DNA of 64,000 bases from Leucobacter chromiiresistens (lineage in GTDB: Bacteria > Actinomycetota > Actinomycetes > Actinomycetales > Microbacteriaceae): contig NZ_FNKB01000001.1 of the NCBI RefSeq assembly GCF_900102345.1, positions 2,728,001-2,792,000 on the forward strand. Direction: 5' to 3'. Every line of letters starts with the position of its first letter. Position 1 is the stretch's first letter. Of the stretch, positions 18,492 to 27,966 are shown one piece after another. Both the position numbers and the translations under genes were made by a program. The notes under the pieces were generated by a model. The model ran no database searches. It saw only the letters and a list, made by a program, of their open reading frames with translations, and had not been told where the DNA came from.

Positions 18492-20307
18492 TCGCCCGCC
18501 GCTCGATCGGCTCGGGCCGACCGAAGAGGTATCCCTGGAAGGCGTCGACGCCGAGCGCGCGCAGGTGCGCGAACTGCTCCTCCGTCTCGACTCCCTCGCC
18601 GACCACCTGCAGGCCGAAGATGCGGGCGAGCCGCACGATGGTCTCGGCCACTGCGGCCCCCTGCGGTTCGCCCACGATGGACGACACGAAGGAGCGATCG
18701 ATCTTGAGCTGCTGCACCGGGAGCCGGCGCAGGTAGCTGAGCGAGGAGTAGCCGGTGCCGAAGTCGTCGAGCGAGGCGTGCACGCCGTCGTCGCGGAGCC
18801 GCTCGAGCAGTTCGACCGTGCGCGTGAGATCGCTGTGGAGCACGCTCTCGGTGAGTTCGAGGTGCAGCCGCCCCGGGGCGACGCCGTGGCGGGAGATCGT
18901 CTCGTGCACGCGCTCCGCGAAGTCGCTGACCTGCAGCTGGCGCTCGCTAAGGTTCACCGAGAGCGTCAGCTCGCGGGCCGCCTCGTCGTGCGCCCAGTCC
19001 GCGAGCACTCGGCAGGCCTCGTCGAGCACCCAGTCGCCGATCTGCACGATCAGGCCGGTCTGCTCGGCGACCGGGATGAACTCGTCGGGCCCGACGACCC
19101 CGCGCGAGCCGTGGTGCCAGCGCAGCAGCGCCTCCTTGCCGATCACGCGCCGCTCGGCGTCGACGATGGGCTGCGCGTAGAGCCGGAGCTCGCCTCGCGC
19201 GATGCCCCCGCGCAGCTCCGAGACGAGCAGCATGCGATCGTGCACCTCGTCGAGCATGCGCTGCTCGAAGCGCTGCGCACGCCGCTGCCCGCGCGACTGC
19301 TTGGCGCGCTTGCGCGCGATTTCGGCGCACTTCACGATGTCGTTCGCGTCGCTCGACACGATGAAGCGGCTCGACTCCTCCTCCGCGCGCGAGAGGTCGG
19401 CCGCGGGCTCGGCGGGCTGTCGCGGTACCCAGAGCACGTGGCCCAGGCTCACCCCCGCTCCGACGGCGACCCCCGATTCGAGCTCCTGCGCTTCGATGAG
19501 CGCCTCGAGCACCTCGTCCACGGTGCGCTCGACCAACCGCTCGGCCGCATCGAGATCGGCTCCGAGGCCCGTCGCCAGCACTCCGAAGGTGTTCGAGCCG
19601 ATCCGCCCCACGCGCACGCTCTCGTCGAGCAGGATCCGCAGGCGCCGCCCCGCGTCGAGCAGCAGGCGATCCCCCGCGTCGAATCCGAAGGCGTCGTTCA
19701 CGATGGAGAGCTGGTCGACGCTCAGCGTGCAGAACACCGAGAAGCCGGGCGGCGCATCGACGTCCGCGGTGATCTCCTCGATCGACCGCAGCAGTGCGCC
19801 GCGGTTGTCGAGCCCCGTGACCGGGTCGATGTAGGCGAGGCGGCGCACCGCGGCCTCCGCCGCGTGCCGCTGCGTCTCCTCCGTGCGCAGGGCGACGTAG
19901 TTCGTCGGGGCGCCGTCGGGCCCGATCAGGGGGATGATGGTGGTGTCGAGCCAGTACTCCGAGCCGTCGCGAGCCCGGTTGCAGATCTCGCTCTGCCACA
20001 CGCGGCCCGTGGTGATCGTGCCCCAGAGATCGTCGAAGAAGGCGGGCGGGTGGTGGCCGGAGTTCACGACCCGGTGGGTGCGGCCGATCAGCTCCTCGCG
20101 CGGAAACTGCGACACGTCGCAGAATCGGTCGTTGACGTAGGTGATGCGCCCACCGGCGTCGGTCACCGCGACGATCGAGTGCTCGTTGAGGGCGAGCAGG
20201 ATCGTGTCGTAGGCGTGGCCCGGCCGCGAGAGCCGCTCGTGCATCATGCGCTGTGCGTGCGAGATCTCCGAGGCCGCCCCCTTGCGGCCGATCCCGTCGG
20301 CGGTCAC
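18472..20307 (-). CDS. PAS-GGDEF-EAL cyclic-di-GMP phosphodiesterase with degenerate GGDEF
   Basis: A 611-residue cytoplasmic protein: PAS domain (about 35-145), GGDEF domain (about 155-300) and EAL domain (about 355-605). The GGDEF signature reads GSNTF (237-241), so diguanylate cyclase activity is unlikely. The EAL domain keeps E392-A-L, the N452-L-S motif, E487 (LELTES), DDFGTG (514-519), K535, EGVE (571-574) and the terminal QGYLFGRP, all needed for c-di-GMP hydrolysis. GTG 20307 is the start. It lies 16 nt after tatB and may be cotranscribed with it. Its 3' end overlaps mrp by 20 nt. Confidence 0.92.
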   Translation of the reverse strand: MTADGIGRKGAASEISHAQRMMHERLSRPGHAYDTILLALNEHSIVAVTDAGGRITYVNDRFCDVSQFPREELIGRTHRVVNSGHHPPAFFDDLWGTITTGRVWQSEICNRARDGSEYWLDTTIIPLIGPDGAPTNYVALRTEETQRHAAEAAVRRLAYIDPVTGLDNRGALLRSIEEITADVDAPPGFSVFCTLSVDQLSIVNDAFGFDAGDRLLLDAGRRLRILLDESVRVGRIGSNTFGVLATGLGADLDAAERLVERTVDEVLEALIEAQELESGVAVGAGVSLGHVLWVPRQPAEPAADLSRAEEESSRFIVSSDANDIVKCAEIARKRAKQSRGQRRAQRFEQRMLDEVHDRMLLVSELRGGIARGELRLYAQPIVDAERRVIGKEALLRWHHGSRGVVGPDEFIPVAEQTGLIVQIGDWVLDEACRVLADWAHDEAARELTLSVNLSERQLQVSDFAERVHETISRHGVAPGRLHLELTESVLHSDLTRTVELLERLRDDGVHASLDDFGTGYSSLSYLRRLPVQQLKIDRSFVSSIVGEPQGAAVAETIVRLARIFGLQVVGEGVETEEQFAHLRALGVDAFQGYLFGRPEPIERRAISPLAP

Positions 20308-20323
20308 CCGATGATCCCGTCCA

Positions 20324-20698
20324 TCACGTCGCTTCCTCGTCGTAGTGCAGCGTGCGGTCCGCGCCGCCCTCGGAATCCGGGCTGATCCCGCGGCGCGCCT
20401 CGGCCTCCGCCATGCTGGCGCGCCGGGTGGCGGCGCGGGCCTCCCGCTCGTCCTCCAGCAGCGCGTCGCGGATGATGCGCCGCGGGTCGTACTGGCGGGG
20501 GTCGAGCTGACGCCAGTCGACGTCGTCGAACTCGGGGCCCATCTCGTCGCGCAGCCGGGTCTTCGCTCCGTCGGCCATGCGCTTGACGTTGCGCACGAGC
20601 TCGCCGAGCTTCTGGGCGTAGATCGGCAGGCGCTGCGGACCCAGCACGAACATGGCGATCACGAGGATCACCAGGATCTTGTCGATCGTCAGGCCCAT
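20324..20698 (-). CDS. tatB: Sec-independent translocase subunit TatB
   Basis: A 124-residue single-span protein: one N-terminal transmembrane helix ([13 protein letters not shown]), the FVLGPQRLP hinge and an amphipathic helix ([28 protein letters not shown]). A long charged cytosolic tail typical of TatB follows. It assembles with TatC to bind twin-arginine signals. ATG 20698 has TACGAT ending 7 nt upstream (20711-20706), so leaderless. In other Actinobacteria tatB also lies near mrp and a SAM methyltransferase, as here. Confidence 0.93.
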   Translation of the reverse strand: MGLTIDKILVILVIAMFVLGPQRLPIYAQKLGELVRNVKRMADGAKTRLRDEMGPEFDDVDWRQLDPRQYDPRRIIRDALLEDEREARAATRRASMAEAEARRGISPDSEGGADRTLHYDEEAT

Positions 20699-20705
20699 GA
20701 CCGCT

Positions 20706-20711
20706 ATCGTA
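20706..20711 (-). promoter_or_regulatory. -10 hexamer of tatB
   Basis: Minus-strand TACGAT ends 7 nt before the tatB ATG, with no Shine-Dalgarno between. Confidence 0.5.
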
Positions 20712-20883
20712 CCGCCCGACCGCTGCCCGCGAGGCGAAACGGGCGGATGCGCGGTACCGCTTTCGCAGCATGTCCGCGTGTGCGGAGAGGGCTCGGGGCC
20801 GTCGGCTCTACGCTGGTCTTCGAGGATCGCCCCGGCGCCCGGCTTCCCCGGCGCCGCTGAGCGGAACACCCCCGGAGGAGAAC

Positions 20884-21549
20884 GTGAGCAAGCTCGAACG
20901 CAATTGGCAGTACGCCGAGCAGTACCCCGGCGAGACGGAGGCACTCGTGCGCGCCCGCCGTCTGTCGCTCGAGCTCGGCATCGAGCCGGTGAGTCGATCG
21001 GTCGGGGCGCAGCTCTCGGGCCTGACGGTGCTCGCGCGCGCTCAGGCCATCTGCGAGGTCGGCACCGGCGTCGGCGTGAGCGGCCTCTCGCTGCTGCGCC
21101 ACGCTCCGGCGGCCACGCTCACGTCGATCGAGATCGAGCCGGAGCACCTGCGGGAGGCCCGCGCCGTCTTCGCGGACGCCGGCGTCGCCGCAGCCCGCCT
21201 CCGCCTCATCGAGGGCGACGCCCGTCATGTCATGCCGCGCATGAACCTCGGCGCGTACGATCTCGTGCTGCTCGACGCCGAGCCGGCCCAGCTGCTCGAG
21301 CACTTCGAGAACGCGCTCGGCATCGTGCGCCCGGGCGGGTGCGTCGTGGTGCCCGGCGCGTTCGCGCACGGGCGGGTTCCCGACCCCGCCTCTCGCGGCG
21401 AGGACGTGCAGGCGATGCGCGATCTCCTGGCGCTCGTCGCCGAGTCGCCCGCGATCGCACCGATCCTCTCCCCCGCGGGCGACGGGCTGCTCACCCTGGT
21501 GCGTCTCGACGGCCAGACGCCCGACGCAGAGAACCCCCCGCGGCGCTAG
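20884..21549 (+). CDS. SAM-dependent O-methyltransferase
   Basis: A 221-residue class I methyltransferase of the catechol-O-methyltransferase-like family. The SAM loop is EVGTGVGVSGLSLL, the acidic ribose-binding residue follows in SIEIEPEHL, and YDLVLLDAEP is the metal/active-site strand. GTG 20884 follows GGAGGAG. Substrate is unknown. The position beside tatB corresponds to the mycobacterial gene next to sigE and tatB. It ends at a shared hairpin terminator with DUF3117. Confidence 0.9.
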   Translation: MSKLERNWQYAEQYPGETEALVRARRLSLELGIEPVSRSVGAQLSGLTVLARAQAICEVGTGVGVSGLSLLRHAPAATLTSIEIEPEHLREARAVFADAGVAAARLRLIEGDARHVMPRMNLGAYDLVLLDAEPAQLLEHFENALGIVRPGGCVVVPGAFAHGRVPDPASRGEDVQAMRDLLALVAESPAIAPILSPAGDGLLTLVRLDGQTPDAENPPRR

Positions 21550-21564
21550 CCGCAGGGGGTCGTT

Positions 21565-21598
21565 CCCGGCGCCCGCCGTCGAGGCGGGCCGTGCCGGG
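21565..21598. terminator. Bidirectional hairpin between methyltransferase and DUF3117 genes
   Basis: Outer arms cccggc/gccggg (21565-21570, 21593-21598) and inner arms gcccgcc/ggcgggc with a GTCGA loop form a long GC stem between two converging genes. Confidence 0.7.
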
Positions 21599-21599
21599 T

Positions 21600-21770
21600 T
21601 CAGCCGTCGAGCACTCCGGCGAGCACGTCGCGGAGCTCGGCCGCTTCGTGATCGTTCACCGAAACGACCAGACGCCCGCCGCCCTCGAGCGGCACACGAA
21701 CCACGATCAAGCGGCTCTCGCGCACCGCTTCCATGGGTCCGTCTCCGGTCCTCGGTTTCATTGCAGCCAT
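21600..21770 (-). CDS. DUF3117 small protein
   Basis: A 56-residue protein beginning MAAMKPRTGDGPMEAV and continuing with a RLIVVRVPLEGGGRLVVSVND core, the very conserved actinobacterial DUF3117 sequence. Function is unknown. It is short enough to escape simple ORF screens, but the strong Shine-Dalgarno (AAGGAGG, 4 nt before the ATG), the well-formed upstream promoter and a terminator make it a certain gene. In mycobacteria it also lies close to dapE. Confidence 0.93.
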   Translation of the reverse strand: MAAMKPRTGDGPMEAVRESRLIVVRVPLEGGGRLVVSVNDHEAAELRDVLAGVLDG

Positions 21771-21805
21771 GACGCCTCCTTGCAGGTTTGATGCACGGAT
21801 TCCAT

Positions 21806-21834
21806 TTTATCGGGTTCCACCCAGGCTGGGCTAA
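21806..21834 (-). promoter_or_regulatory. Promoter of the DUF3117 gene
   Basis: Minus-strand TTAGCC (21834-21829) and GATAAA (21811-21806) are 17 nt apart, and a leader of about 30 nt carries the Shine-Dalgarno. It is unusually AT-rich for this genome, suggesting high expression. Confidence 0.65.
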
Positions 21835-21878
21835 TTTCTCGCCCCTCGATCACGAGCGCCGGCTCCCGCGGGCGACGA

Positions 21879-23021
21879 TCAGAGCTCGTGGGTGAGCCAG
21901 TCGCGCAGGGCGGCGGCGCACGATTCGATCTGCGCGACGGGCACCCGCTCGTCATCTGCGTGGGCGAGCAGCGGATCCCCCGGCCCGAAGTTCACGGCGG
22001 GGATGCCGAGCGCGGAGAACCGCGAGACGTCCGTCCAGCCGAATTTGGCCCGCGGCTCCTCTCCGACGGCGTCGATGAAGCGCTTCGCCAGCGGGGCGTC
22101 GAGTCCGGGGCGCGCACCGGGGGCGAGGTCGACGATCTCGACCTCGTCGGCGTCGTCGAAGAACCCGCGCACGAAGGCGGCGGCCTCCTCGCCGCTGCGG
22201 CTCGGCGCGAAGCGGTAGTTGACCTCGAACGAGCAGCGATCCGGGATCACGTTGCCGGCGACCCCGCCCTCGATGCGCACCGCGTTCAGCCCCTCGCGGT
22301 ACTCGAGCCCGTCGACCGTGATGCGCTCGGGCTCGTAGGCGGAGAGGCGCTCGAGCAGCGCACCCGCGCGGTGGATCGCGTTCACGCCCATCCAGCTGCG
22401 CGCCGAGTGCGCCCGCTTGCCGCTCACGCTCACCCGCGCCCGCAGGGTGCCGTTGCACCCTCCCTCGATGGTGCCGTTCGACGGCTCGCCGAGGATCGCG
22501 AAGTCGGCCGCGAACAGGTGCGGGTGGTGCCGCATCGCCCGCCCGAGTCCGCTCAGCTCCGACGACACCTCCTCGTGGTCGTACCAGATCCACGTCAGGT
22601 CGACCGACGGTTCGGCGAGCTCGATCGCGAGCGCGAGCTGCACCGCCACTCCCGCCTTCATGTCGACGGTGCCGCGGCCCCAGATCACGGGCTCCCCCGT
22701 CGTCTCGTCGCGCAGGTCGCGCACCGGCAGGTTGTCGTTGATCGGCACCGTGTCGAGATGCCCGGCGATCGCAACCCGGCGCGCCCGCCCCAGGTCGGTG
22801 CGGGCGACCAGCGTGTCGCCGTCGCGCACCACGCTCAGGTGGGGAGCGTGCACGATGAGCGCCGCCTCGACGGCGTCGGCGATCGCGCGCTCGTCGCCCG
22901 AGACCGACGGGATGTCGCAGAGCTGCCGCGTCAGCTCCACCGGGCCGCGCGACGGGTCGAGCACGGCTGCGCGCGCGGGGCGGGAGGCTGGCGGGGGCGT
23001 CGGGTTCGAATCACTGCTCAC
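21879..23021 (-). CDS. dapE: Succinyl-diaminopimelate desuccinylase
   Basis: A 380-residue M20-family metallohydrolase that frees LL-diaminopimelate for lysine and peptidoglycan synthesis. Metal ligands are in AGHLDTVP (His, Asp), [10 protein letters not shown] (Asp) and [10 protein letters not shown] (Glu pair, one catalytic). The dimerisation lid is the [25 protein letters not shown] region. GTG 23021 is chosen because TAGGCT ends 7 nt upstream. The longer open frame further upstream reads through the promoter and is rejected. It is divergent from dapD, so two consecutive steps share one control region. Confidence 0.94.
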   Translation of the reverse strand: MSSDSNPTPPPASRPARAAVLDPSRGPVELTRQLCDIPSVSGDERAIADAVEAALIVHAPHLSVVRDGDTLVARTDLGRARRVAIAGHLDTVPINDNLPVRDLRDETTGEPVIWGRGTVDMKAGVAVQLALAIELAEPSVDLTWIWYDHEEVSSELSGLGRAMRHHPHLFAADFAILGEPSNGTIEGGCNGTLRARVSVSGKRAHSARSWMGVNAIHRAGALLERLSAYEPERITVDGLEYREGLNAVRIEGGVAGNVIPDRCSFEVNYRFAPSRSGEEAAAFVRGFFDDADEVEIVDLAPGARPGLDAPLAKRFIDAVGEEPRAKFGWTDVSRFSALGIPAVNFGPGDPLLAHADDERVPVAQIESCAAALRDWLTHEL

Positions 23022-23028
23022 CCGATCC

Positions 23029-23082
23029 AGCCTATTGCCTCGCCGACACGGGCGGCGTGCGCGGCCCCGTCGGCGATACGAT
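23029..23082. promoter_or_regulatory. Divergent leaderless promoters of dapE and dapD
   Basis: TAGGCT (minus, 23034-23029) and TACGAT (plus, 23077-23082) each end 7 nt before the start codon of their gene. The 42 nt between them must hold both -35 regions, so the two promoters overlap and could interfere. Confidence 0.6.
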
Positions 23083-23089
23083 GATGCCC

Positions 23090-24046
23090 ATGACTGCTTC
23101 TCGCTCCGCATGGGCCGCCGGCATCGCCACGATCGCGACCGACGGCACCGTCCTCGACGCCTGGTACCCCTCACCCGCGCTCGGCGCCCGACCAGATGAC
23201 CGCGAGCCCTGGATCGCGCCCGCCGAGCTCGCCGGGCTCACGGGCTCCGACGACCTGCGCGGGGTCGAACTGCGCTTCGTCGACGTCGAGATCGACCTCG
23301 ACGCCGCGCCCGCGTCGACGGAGGACGCGTACCTCAGGCTCCACCTGCTCTCCCACTGCCTCGTGCGGCCCAACACGATCAACCTCGACGGCATCTTCGG
23401 CCGGCTCCCCAACATCGCGTGGACGACGGCGGGCCCCATGCTGCCCGAGGCGTACGCCGCCCGCCTGCCGCAGCTCAAGCGCGCGGGCATCACCGCAGTC
23501 GGCGTCGACAAGTTCCCGCGCCTCACCGACTACGTCGTGCCGCAGGGGGTGCGCATCGCCGACGCCTCGCGCGTGCGCCTCGGGGCGCACCTCGCTCCCG
23601 GCACGACCGTGATGCACGAGGGATTCGTCAACTTCAACGCCGGCACCCTGGGCGCCTCCATGGTCGAGGGCCGCATCTCGCAGGGCGTCGTGATCGGCGA
23701 CGGCTCCGACATCGGCGGCGGCGCGTCGATCATGGGGACGCTCTCCGGCGGCGGCACCGAGCGCATCTCGGTCGGCGAGCGCGCCCTGCTGGGCGCGAAC
23801 TCGGGCATCGGCATCTCGATCGGCGACGACTGCGTGGTCGAGGCCGGGCTCTACGTCACCGCCGGCACGAAGGTGGTGCTGCCGCACGGCACCGCGGAGT
23901 CGCCCGATGCGGAGGTCGAGGTGAAGGCCGTCGAGCTCTCGGGGATCGCGAAGCTGCTGTTCCGCCGCAATTCGCGCACGGGCGCGGTCGAGGTGCTCCC
24001 GCGCGAGGGCGCGGGCATCGAGCTCAACGCGGCGCTGCACGCCTGA
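23090..24046 (+). CDS. dapD: 2,3,4,5-tetrahydropyridine-2,6-dicarboxylate N-succinyltransferase
   Basis: A 318-residue actinobacterial-type DapD that succinylates tetrahydrodipicolinate. An N-terminal alpha/beta domain leads into a left-handed beta-helix of hexapeptide repeats ([54 protein letters not shown]), with the catalytic EGRIS segment. ATG 23090 follows TACGAT by 7 nt, so leaderless. A hairpin terminator follows. Together with dapE and dapC it supplies three of the succinylase-branch steps in this window. Confidence 0.94.
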   Translation: MTASRSAWAAGIATIATDGTVLDAWYPSPALGARPDDREPWIAPAELAGLTGSDDLRGVELRFVDVEIDLDAAPASTEDAYLRLHLLSHCLVRPNTINLDGIFGRLPNIAWTTAGPMLPEAYAARLPQLKRAGITAVGVDKFPRLTDYVVPQGVRIADASRVRLGAHLAPGTTVMHEGFVNFNAGTLGASMVEGRISQGVVIGDGSDIGGGASIMGTLSGGGTERISVGERALLGANSGIGISIGDDCVVEAGLYVTAGTKVVLPHGTAESPDAEVEVKAVELSGIAKLLFRRNSRTGAVEVLPREGAGIELNAALHA

Positions 24047-24061
24047 TCCTGCGCACTTCCG

Positions 24062-24093
24062 GCCGCGCTCCTTCAGCAATGGAGGGGCGCGGC
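24062..24093 (+). terminator. Hairpin terminator after dapD
   Basis: gccgcgc (24062-24068) pairs with gcgcggc (24087-24093), extended by tcc/gga, and is followed by a T-containing stretch. The rest of the 215-nt spacer up to the transporter start shows no further gene. Confidence 0.65.
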
Positions 24094-24261
24094 TACTTCA
24101 TTTCCACCCGGCCACTACCGATTTTCCGCTCCCGAGACACCTAATTCGGGCGAAATGCACTCCGAGGGCGCGTCAGCACCCGCACACTGTTCCGGTGTCG
24201 TCGCGCACCCTCCGGGGCCGCGGGCGGCGCTCGTTCCCCCACCTCACAACGGAGTGCACCC

Positions 24262-25497
24262 TTGAGAACCTCTTCACGCCGATGGATCATCGGTCTCTGC
24301 TGGCTCACCGTCATGTTCGACGGCTTCGACATCGTCGCCCTCGGCGCGACGATCCCCATCATCACCGGTGCGGCGCACGGTCACCTCGGCGCCACGGTCG
24401 CCGACATGACGTTCGTCTCGACGATCTCTCTCGTGGGCGTCGGGCTCGGCGCCGTGCTCATCGGGCCGATCTCCGAACGCATCGGACGGCGCATGGCCCT
24501 CATGCTCTGCCTGCTGGTCTTCTCGGCCTTCACGCTGCTGTTCCCCCTCATGCCGAGCGTCGCACTCATGGGCGTCGTGCGGCTCATCGCGGGCATCGGG
24601 CTCGGAGGCTGCATGCCCATCGCGCTCACGATGATGCAGGAGTCGGCCCCGGCCGGCCGCAAAGCCGGCGCGTCGACCTTCACCATGACCGGGTACCACG
24701 TCGGCGCGGTGATCGCCTCGCTGGCCGCGTACTGGGCGCACGAGCACTGGGCGTGGCTCTTCTACCTGGGCGGCGTGCTCGGGCTCGCCACACTGCCGAT
24801 CATGTGGTTCCGCCTGCCCGAGACGCGCCCGACCGCGGTCGACCGGCCATCGACGGTGGCGGAGCACCGCTCCGGCGTGCGCGACCTCTTCACCGAGGGC
24901 CGCAGCCGCGCCACCATCGGGCTCTGGATCGCGGCGTTCATGGGGCTGCTGCTCGTCTACGGCCTGAACACCTGGATGCCCAAGATCATGGAGCTCGCCG
25001 GATACCCGGTCTCCAGCTCGCTCATCATGCTCTTCGTGCTCAACGCGGGCGCGGTGCTCGGTCTGCTCGTCGGCGGACGGATCGGCGACGCGCGCGGAGT
25101 CAAGGGCACGACGCTCGTCTGGTTCGGCGCCTCGGCGGTGCTGCTCGGGCTGCTCAGCGTGCCGATGTCCAGCGTGCTCGCCCTCAACCTCGTCATCCTG
25201 GTCACCGGGGTCTTCGTGTTCTGCGCCCAGGTGCTCGTCTACGCCTTCGTCGGGTACACCTACCCCCGTTCGCTCGTCGCCACCGGCATGGGCTTCACCG
25301 CGGGCGTCGGGCGGTTGGGCGCGATCGCGGGGCCGTGGATCACCGGTGCGCTCGTCACCGCGGGCCTCGCGTACCCGGGAGGCTTCTACCTGTTCGCGGG
25401 CGTCGCCGTCGTCGGCCTCCTGGCGGCCGCGATGATTCCCAAGCCGCGGCCCATCGCCGAGACGAGCGAGCCCCGCCCGGTCGAGGTCGGCGGCTGA
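24262..25497 (+). CDS. MFS transporter, aromatic acid:H+ symporter-like
   Basis: A 411-residue permease with about 12 hydrophobic segments. The N-terminal FDGFDIVALGATIP motif and the loop 2-3 signature GPISERIGRRMAL are those of the AAHS branch (BenK/PcaK type), and the loop 8-9 repeat reads GGRIGDARGVKG. It likely moves an aromatic or small organic acid with protons, but the substrate is not determined. The start is TTG 24262, 7 nt after GGAG. No catabolic genes adjoin it. The location after dapD resembles that of an MFS gene in mycobacteria. Confidence 0.87.
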   Translation: MRTSSRRWIIGLCWLTVMFDGFDIVALGATIPIITGAAHGHLGATVADMTFVSTISLVGVGLGAVLIGPISERIGRRMALMLCLLVFSAFTLLFPLMPSVALMGVVRLIAGIGLGGCMPIALTMMQESAPAGRKAGASTFTMTGYHVGAVIASLAAYWAHEHWAWLFYLGGVLGLATLPIMWFRLPETRPTAVDRPSTVAEHRSGVRDLFTEGRSRATIGLWIAAFMGLLLVYGLNTWMPKIMELAGYPVSSSLIMLFVLNAGAVLGLLVGGRIGDARGVKGTTLVWFGASAVLLGLLSVPMSSVLALNLVILVTGVFVFCAQVLVYAFVGYTYPRSLVATGMGFTAGVGRLGAIAGPWITGALVTAGLAYPGGFYLFAGVAVVGLLAAAMIPKPRPIAETSEPRPVEVGG

Positions 25498-25537
25498 GCC
25501 GCGCCGGGAGCGGGCGCCGTGCGTGCGGAGGCGCCCG

Positions 25538-27172
25538 CTACCCCTGCGCGCTCACCCGGGCGAACAGGTCGGGAGCCTTGCGGTCGAAGATCGCCGCCCC
25601 CCAGCGCACACCGCCCCAGCACGCGACGAGGCCGGTCACCACGCCGACCGCCAGGGTCAACCAGGCCCAGAACGGCCGACCGGTCACTCCGGCCGCGATG
25701 GTGCAGGCGATCGTGGGGAGTGCGATCACGGTCAGCGCGCCGTACGATCCGGCCATGCCGATGAGGCTGAGCATGCCCGCACCGGGCTTCGACGCGAAGG
25801 GGTTCTCCCCCGCCTGGGGAACGGGCATCACGAAGATCGCGGAGCAGACGCTCGCCACGCCGAACCCCGCGAGGGTGATCACGGCGGTGAGGCCGGCGAG
25901 CGTGGGCAGCTGATCGAAGCGGCCGACCAGCGCCGTCGTCACGACCGCGACGATCGCGATCAGCGGCACGGCGATGATCGCGTTCGCCCAGATGCGACCG
26001 AGACGATCGTCGATGCCCCGGACGCCGCGCAGCACGTGCACGCTGAAGGCGGTGCCGTCGTAGGAGATATCGGTGAACGTGCTGAGCGCGAGCAGCGCGG
26101 CCACGATCACCGTGGAGCCGGGAAGCATGATGGGCGCGCTCGTCGAGGCGGAGACGAACCCGAAGACGACGGGCATGACGAGCACCACGATGAGGCTCTG
26201 CAGGTACCGGGGGTCGCGCAGCCAGTAGATCAGGGCGCGCGCGGCGACCGCCCCGCGCGGCGACGCCGGGAAGCGGCCGAGCCAGCCGAGCCCCGCCCGC
26301 GCGCTGGTGCGCGATCCGGCGGCCACGGCGCCCTGGTTCGCCCGGTACAGGGCCGCCCAGGCGAGGAGCAGCACGACGGGGGTCGCCAGCGCGACGAGCA
26401 GCTTCGCCGCGGCGCTGAGTCCGGATCCCGCGGCGATCTCCGCGGGCACCGCCCACACGGCGCCGAGCGGCGACCACGACAGCCCGTTCGCGAGGGCGGG
26501 CAGGCGATCGGCGATCGATGCGACGCCCGCGCCCGCGACGGAGACGAGCGGGCCGACGAGCACGAGCACGAGCAGTACCAGGCCCCCGATGATCTCGCGG
26601 AACCGCCGGTGGCCGGCGGCGCGCGACAGCGCCGTCACGGTGAGCTGGCACGCCAGCACGCAGGTCGCCGCGGCGACGGGTGCGAGCACGATGGCGGCGA
26701 TCATCGCCCCCGGCGAGCGGAACCAGGCGATCGCGGTGCCCGCCGAGAGGAGGAGCGTCACAATGCCCGGAATGCCGAGGAGGCTCGCGATCGAGATGCC
26801 GGCGAGCTGCACGGATTCTCGCATCGGCATCATCGCGAGTCGTGCGGGATCGAGCGTGCGATCCATTCCCGTCGAGAGGATCGGGGCGATCGCCCAACCG
26901 ACGATCAGGGCGGACCCGGCGAGGATCAGCACGGTTCTCGCGAGCTCGGCGCTCCCGAGCGCGAGCGCCACGAGCCCTGCCGAGACGAGCCCGAGCACGC
27001 CGAGCCCGTACAGGGCGCCGATGATGGCGCCGACCAGCTGCCAGGGGTGCCGCCGCAGCGTGTTCCACATCACGACGAACCGCAGCTGCACGAGCGCGCG
27101 GATGCGCGGGAGCGCACCCGCGCGCGGCGACGGAGCCGCGAGTGCGCCCGGCGTCAGGAGCGGCTCAGCCAT
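25538..27172 (-). CDS. ABC-2 type exporter membrane protein
   Basis: A 544-residue membrane protein with roughly twelve hydrophobic helices in two halves and no ATPase motif, for example QLVGAIIGALYGLGVLGLVSAG, IVLAPVAAATCVLACQL, IVVLVMPVVFGFVSAS and GALTVIALPTIACTIAAGV. It is the permease of an ABC transporter, and its start overlaps the ATPase gene by 19 nt. Cargo is unknown. Its size, about twice a normal ABC-2 subunit, suggests that one polypeptide forms the whole channel. Confidence 0.85.
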   Translation of the reverse strand: MAEPLLTPGALAAPSPRAGALPRIRALVQLRFVVMWNTLRRHPWQLVGAIIGALYGLGVLGLVSAGLVALALGSAELARTVLILAGSALIVGWAIAPILSTGMDRTLDPARLAMMPMRESVQLAGISIASLLGIPGIVTLLLSAGTAIAWFRSPGAMIAAIVLAPVAAATCVLACQLTVTALSRAAGHRRFREIIGGLVLLVLVLVGPLVSVAGAGVASIADRLPALANGLSWSPLGAVWAVPAEIAAGSGLSAAAKLLVALATPVVLLLAWAALYRANQGAVAAGSRTSARAGLGWLGRFPASPRGAVAARALIYWLRDPRYLQSLIVVLVMPVVFGFVSASTSAPIMLPGSTVIVAALLALSTFTDISYDGTAFSVHVLRGVRGIDDRLGRIWANAIIAVPLIAIVAVVTTALVGRFDQLPTLAGLTAVITLAGFGVASVCSAIFVMPVPQAGENPFASKPGAGMLSLIGMAGSYGALTVIALPTIACTIAAGVTGRPFWAWLTLAVGVVTGLVACWGGVRWGAAIFDRKAPDLFARVSAQG

Positions 27173-27924
27173 GACGGCCCCTCCACATGCGCGCGCCCGC
27201 CCACGAGTTCCACGAAGCGCTCCTCCAGGGTGGAGGTGCCGCGCACCTCGGCGACGCTGCCGGCGGCCAGCACGCGACCGCCCGCGATGACGGCGACGTG
27301 GTCGCACATCCGCTCGACCAGATCCATGGAATGGCTCGACACGATCACCGTGCCCCCGCCGCGCACGAAGCTCTGCAGGATGTCGCGGATGTTGGCGGCG
27401 GAGACGGGGTCGACCGACTCGAAGGGCTCGTCGAGCACCAGCAGCCGAGGGGCGTGCACCAGCGCGCACGCGAGCGCGATCTTCTTCGTCATGCCGGCCG
27501 AGTAGTCGACGACCAGGGTCTGCGCCGCGGAGTTCAGGTCGAGCATCGACAGGAGATCGGCGGCGCGCTGCGCGACCGTCTCGCGATCCAGCCCGCCCAG
27601 CAGGCCGGTGTAGGTGATGAGCTGCTCGCCGGTGAGACGGTCGAACAGCTTCACGCCGTCGGCGAGCACGCCCACCAGCTGCTTCGCCTCGGCGGGGTGC
27701 TCCCACACATCGACCCCGGCGATGCGCACGTGCCCCGCGTCGGGCCGCAGCAGCCCGGTCGCCATCGACAGCGTCGTCGTCTTCCCGGCTCCGTTCGGAC
27801 CGACGAGTCCGAAGCAGGAGCCGGTGGGAATGTCGAGCGAGATCCCGTTCACGGCGATCTTCTCACCGAAGCGCTTGGCGAGGCCGCGGATCTCGAGGGC
27901 GGGCACAGGCGTAGTCGAGTCCAT
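27154..27924 (-). CDS. ABC transporter ATP-binding protein (exporter type)
   Basis: A 256-residue ATPase with Walker A GPNGAGKTT (about 43-51), Walker B LLVLDEPF and the H-loop SSHSMD. The signature motif is YSAGM instead of LSGGQ, as in many ABC-2 exporters. It powers the large permease encoded next, with which it overlaps. TAGGCT ends 6 nt before the ATG at 27924, so the transcript is probably leaderless and starts the two-gene operon. Confidence 0.92.
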   Translation of the reverse strand: MDSTTPVPALEIRGLAKRFGEKIAVNGISLDIPTGSCFGLVGPNGAGKTTTLSMATGLLRPDAGHVRIAGVDVWEHPAEAKQLVGVLADGVKLFDRLTGEQLITYTGLLGGLDRETVAQRAADLLSMLDLNSAAQTLVVDYSAGMTKKIALACALVHAPRLLVLDEPFESVDPVSAANIRDILQSFVRGGGTVIVSSHSMDLVERMCDHVAVIAGGRVLAAGSVAEVRGTSTLEERFVELVGGRAHVEGPSWLSRS

Positions 27925-27930
27925 GCCGCA

Positions 27931-27936
27931 AGCCTA
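27931..27936 (-). promoter_or_regulatory. -10 hexamer of the ABC exporter operon
   Basis: Minus-strand TAGGCT ends 6 nt before the ATPase ATG, in the 42-nt gap behind gltA. Confidence 0.45.
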
Positions 27937-27966
27937 TCGAACGGGGCCAGCGCGCCGGCGGTCGGC

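Noticed and set aside
20770..20883. Extended start of the methyltransferase upstream of GTG 20884
   Set aside because: The upstream codons lack the conserved N-terminus and a good GGAGG ribosome site precedes GTG 20884.
23003..23012. ggttcgaatc, the consensus T-loop of a tRNA
   Set aside because: Flanking bases do not form a T stem (second pair fails), no acceptor or anticodon arm is found, and the site lies within the N-terminal codons of dapE.
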